The position numbers and the translations under genes are program-made. 51,127 nt of DNA from Deltaproteobacteria bacterium UBA2409 (GTDB taxonomy: Bacteria > Bdellovibrionota_C > UBA2361 > DDRT01), in the NCBI GenBank assembly GCA_002343185.1, contig DDRT01000004.1, positions 62,535 through 113,661 on the forward strand, written 5' to 3'. The notes under the pieces were generated by a model that had not been told where the DNA came from, did not search any database, and saw nothing but the letters and a program-made list of their open reading frames with translations. This document shows positions 48,858-51,127 of the stretch, piece by piece. Position 1 is the first letter of the stretch, and the number at the start of each line of letters is the position of its first letter.

Positions 48858-50252
48858 TTATCCACCACATAGTTCATTTGGCTTTTTAACTAATACCACA
48901 AAAAGCCCTTTCTCACGAAAAGCCTCACACCAATCTCCTTTTGCCTTTAGGATCTGTGGTAGTGGTGATTTCATCATCCAAAGCAAAGTTTCTGGCTTTG
49001 TACGTTCTAAAAATCTCTCGTACCCTGGAAATCCTTGAAGGGCAACGATGTAATCAACCCAAAAATCTTGCGGGATAAGATTTGTTCTTCCATCAAATGC
49101 GGGTTTAATTCCAGAAAATCCTAAATACCCACCCATTGAAAATGTTGAGATTACAGGGGCCTTAAGACTTTTTTCTTTTATAAATTCAACAGATTTTTCA
49201 GGTAATCTCTCTGTGTATAGAGGCTCTCTTAGCCTTTCTGATCCATTGACGATAATAAGCGCCACTAAAAAAATTCCAAAACCTTTTCCTACAACCTTGG
49301 TAGAAACAAAATTCTCTAAGGTAAAAATCCCACTAAGAAAAACACCAGGCTTAACCCCTCCTCTCATTACAGTTACTAAAAACAAACTAAGAAAAATTAT
49401 GGAGAAAGGCAGAAACTTAACTATAAAAAGACCTAAAATCGTAAAAAAAACAGTAAGCAAAGCAACAGGGAATCTTGGCGATGTTCGCTCCTGAAACATA
49501 GTAACAATAATCATTGAGACTAGTAACAAAACAAAAACTACAGGGATCGAGATAAAAGTTGCTGGCTGAAACTCCGCAATCTCAACAAATGAGACCGGGT
49601 GAGACAGTTTTTCAAAAAATGTAAGCCACTCCCCCCCATAGTAAGGTGTTAAAAGGGTTCCCAAGAAAAATAGTGCACTTCCACTAAAAACAGACCTTGG
49701 AGTTGGAAGGAGGAAGATTGAGGTGATTAAGATACCTAAAGCAGTGCTCAAATGAGTATTAGCCCAAAGTGCTGCGATAGGAATTACCCAAAAACTTGAG
49801 ATCTCTTTTACCCTGACTCTCTCTAAAATATATAAAAGCCATATAAGGTAAATCCAAACAAAAGCCTGAGGCCTCAAAGATGAATGGGAACTTAGAGCCA
49901 TCAAAACTATAGTCCCAATTAGAACCCCTACCTTCTGATTTTTTAAAAAATATCCAAACACATAACAAAGAGATCCCCCAAGAAGAATTGTAAGGATTAT
50001 TAGAAGTGTCATTAATCCTTTGGAGCCAAAAATAGAGTAAAATCCGGAAAATAATATCTCAGGTAACCAGGAATAAGCTCTAAAGGGGTTTCCTTCCCCA
50101 AGAGTTGTCCAGTGATCTACTGTGGGTAGCGTTTTGTTTGCTAAGATCCAATCACCAATGCTTAGATGCCACCAGATATCAGGATCTGCAATAGGCCTTA
50201 CTAGTGCAAAACCTAAAAAAACCATCCAAAGAAACCAGCAGGGCTTAAGCAT
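48858..50252 (-). CDS. Multi-pass membrane protein (GT39-like)
   Basis: A protein of about 464 residues with roughly 10 TM segments. Near the N-terminus is ADPDIWWHLSIGDWILANKT, a motif seen in uncharacterised GT39/PMT-like membrane proteins, with an acidic Asp pair that could bind a lipid-linked sugar. The C-terminal ~120 residues are soluble (EKSVEFIKEKSLKAPVISTF) and may be periplasmic. The ATG at 50252 overlaps the panC stop (ATGCTTAA); longer in-frame starts exist. It is probably a glycosyltransferase or surface-glycan factor, consistent with the next gene. Confidence 0.72.
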   Translation of the reverse strand: MLKPCWFLWMVFLGFALVRPIADPDIWWHLSIGDWILANKTLPTVDHWTTLGEGNPFRAYSWLPEILFSGFYSIFGSKGLMTLLIILTILLGGSLCYVFGYFLKNQKVGVLIGTIVLMALSSHSSLRPQAFVWIYLIWLLYILERVRVKEISSFWVIPIAALWANTHLSTALGILITSIFLLPTPRSVFSGSALFFLGTLLTPYYGGEWLTFFEKLSHPVSFVEIAEFQPATFISIPVVFVLLLVSMIIVTMFQERTSPRFPVALLTVFFTILGLFIVKFLPFSIIFLSLFLVTVMRGGVKPGVFLSGIFTLENFVSTKVVGKGFGIFLVALIIVNGSERLREPLYTERLPEKSVEFIKEKSLKAPVISTFSMGGYLGFSGIKPAFDGRTNLIPQDFWVDYIVALQGFPGYERFLERTKPETLLWMMKSPLPQILKAKGDWCEAFREKGLFVVLVKKPNELCGG

Positions 50253-51051
50253 ACAGGGATACATTATCAATTAGACGCACCCCATCGCACCAGACAGCAG
50301 TTAGTGCGCGACTTTTTGAAGCTACTGATGTGATTGGGTCAAGGGTCAATTCATCAACTACCTCAATATATTCAATCTCTAAAGTGCAGAGATCTCTATA
50401 GATCTGTTTTAGCTTCTCTATATTTTTCTCTCCCTTAAGAGCCGCTTCTCTCATTTTAAAAAGCCCTTTGGATATTGAGGCGGCTTCAGATTTTCCATTA
50501 TCTGATAGCCTTTCATTTCTTGAGCTAAGAGCGAGGCCTGAAGCTTCACGTACAATGGGAGCCCTATGTATATTGATATTAAACTTAAGATCTCGAACCA
50601 TCTGCTCAATTAAAACTACCTGCTGAAAATCTTTCTCACCAAACCAGACATCAGTAGGTTCTATAATATTAAAAAGAGTTGCTACAATTGTTGATACACC
50701 ATCAAAATGACCAGGCCTGAATTTTCCCTCAAGTTTTGTTGATATATCAGCTACTGAAACCTTGGTGAGTCTTTCACCTAGGATCTCTTCTGGTTCCGGT
50801 ACAAAAACAAAATCTACCCCTTGAAGCTTTTTTAGATCTCGTTCAACATCTCTTGGATATTTCTCAAAATCGCTTTTATCGTTAAATTGAAGTGGGTTTA
50901 CGAAAATTGATACAGCAACTGGCTTTTCCTTAGCCAGCTCAATGAGACTAAGATGTCCTGTGTGTAGGGCACCCATGGTCGGAACAAAGGCTAAATCCTT
51001 TAAATTTGCCCTATAGGATTTAACTTCTTTAATAGTTTTATAGACTTTCAT
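50245..51051 (-). CDS. panC: Pantoate-beta-alanine ligase
   Basis: Makes pantothenate for coenzyme A. The 268-residue enzyme shows the HxGH-type ATP-site motif PTMGALHTGHLSLIE and the KxSKR-like region LALSSRNERLSD, plus VNPLQFNDKSDFEKYPRD and FGEKDFQQV for pantoate binding. The ATG (MKVYKTIKEV) has no strong Shine-Dalgarno. It is first in panC-TM-permease-metH; panB is not here. A hairpin AAACCC...GGGTTT lies at the extreme right edge (about 51104-51127). Confidence 0.95.
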   Translation of the reverse strand: MKVYKTIKEVKSYRANLKDLAFVPTMGALHTGHLSLIELAKEKPVAVSIFVNPLQFNDKSDFEKYPRDVERDLKKLQGVDFVFVPEPEEILGERLTKVSVADISTKLEGKFRPGHFDGVSTIVATLFNIIEPTDVWFGEKDFQQVVLIEQMVRDLKFNINIHRAPIVREASGLALSSRNERLSDNGKSEAASISKGLFKMREAALKGEKNIEKLKQIYRDLCTLEIEYIEVVDELTLDPITSVASKSRALTAVWCDGVRLIDNVSLYA

Positions 51052-51127
51052 AGTCTAAGAGCATAAATCACCCTACTCCTCATTTCAAAAGCCAATTTTC
51101 CGAATAAACCCAAGCGATTAAGGGTTT

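Noticed and set aside
1..51127. tRNA, rRNA or other structural RNA genes
   Set aside because: No intergenic stretch showed a cloverleaf with recognisable D/T-loop sequences or other known RNA signatures by eye; a tRNAscan/Infernal run would be decisive.

Overview
The window comes from an AT-rich, Gram-negative bacterial chromosome. Evidence for an outer membrane: many lipoproteins, an OmpA-like protein, a SurA/PrsA-like foldase and surface-glycan genes. A DUF1844-like protein, CarD, an FN3 lipoprotein beside dapF and a sigma-70 with a long acidic insert suggest a 'deltaproteobacterial-grade' lineage, but no rRNA or other clear taxonomic marker is present, so the phylum stays open. Most genes lie on the minus strand in tightly overlapping (often 4-bp ATGA) operons.

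Read right to left on the minus strand, the layout is: panC - multi-TM protein - ABC-2 permease - metH (51.1-44.5 kb); a gene-cassette array (44.3-41.7 kb); a zincin and a cupin-like protein (41.4-40.0 kb); small plus-strand genes, including a 30-residue Cys-rich peptide, and msrB (39.9-38.1 kb); rpmI-rplT-rimI and carD-ispD (38.0-35.7 kb). A mainly plus-strand block follows (35.5-31.6 kb): MBL hydrolase, pseudo-receiver, glycyl-tRNA synthetase and a DUF2007-like protein, with a DUF1844 gene opposed. Then come a kinase and a PPIase lipoprotein (31.6-29.6 kb); an olefin operon oleA-oleBC-oleD plus an O-antigen-ligase-like gene (29.4-23.9 kb); an envelope operon fabD - M23 - M16 - M16 - OmpA-like (23.6-17.8 kb); a hexokinase-fold gene (17.1-15.7 kb); the pyrimidine operon pyrR-pyrB-pyrC-carA-carB (15.6-8.6 kb); greA-dnaG-rpoD (8.4-4.0 kb); and lipoprotein-dapF-dapA-dapB-IclR (3.8-0.1 kb).

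The most unusual region is 41.69-44.33 kb. Three unrelated ORFs and one apparently noncoding unit all point the same way and are separated by structures with the hallmarks of integron attC sites: paired RYYYAAC/GTTRRRY-like ends, inverted arms, and an extrahelical C in the two short sites. No integrase is in the window, so this reads as an integron cassette cluster lacking an integrase (CALIN). Two of its attC-like sites share a nearly identical core of about 130 bp that could fold as a branched three-way structure.

Other points of note are a possible PyrR-binding hairpin overlapping the pyrR ribosome-binding region; an 11-bp palindrome shared by the upstream regions of the IclR gene and oleA; an OleB-OleC fusion; and several families of dispersed inverted or tandem repeats at operon ends.
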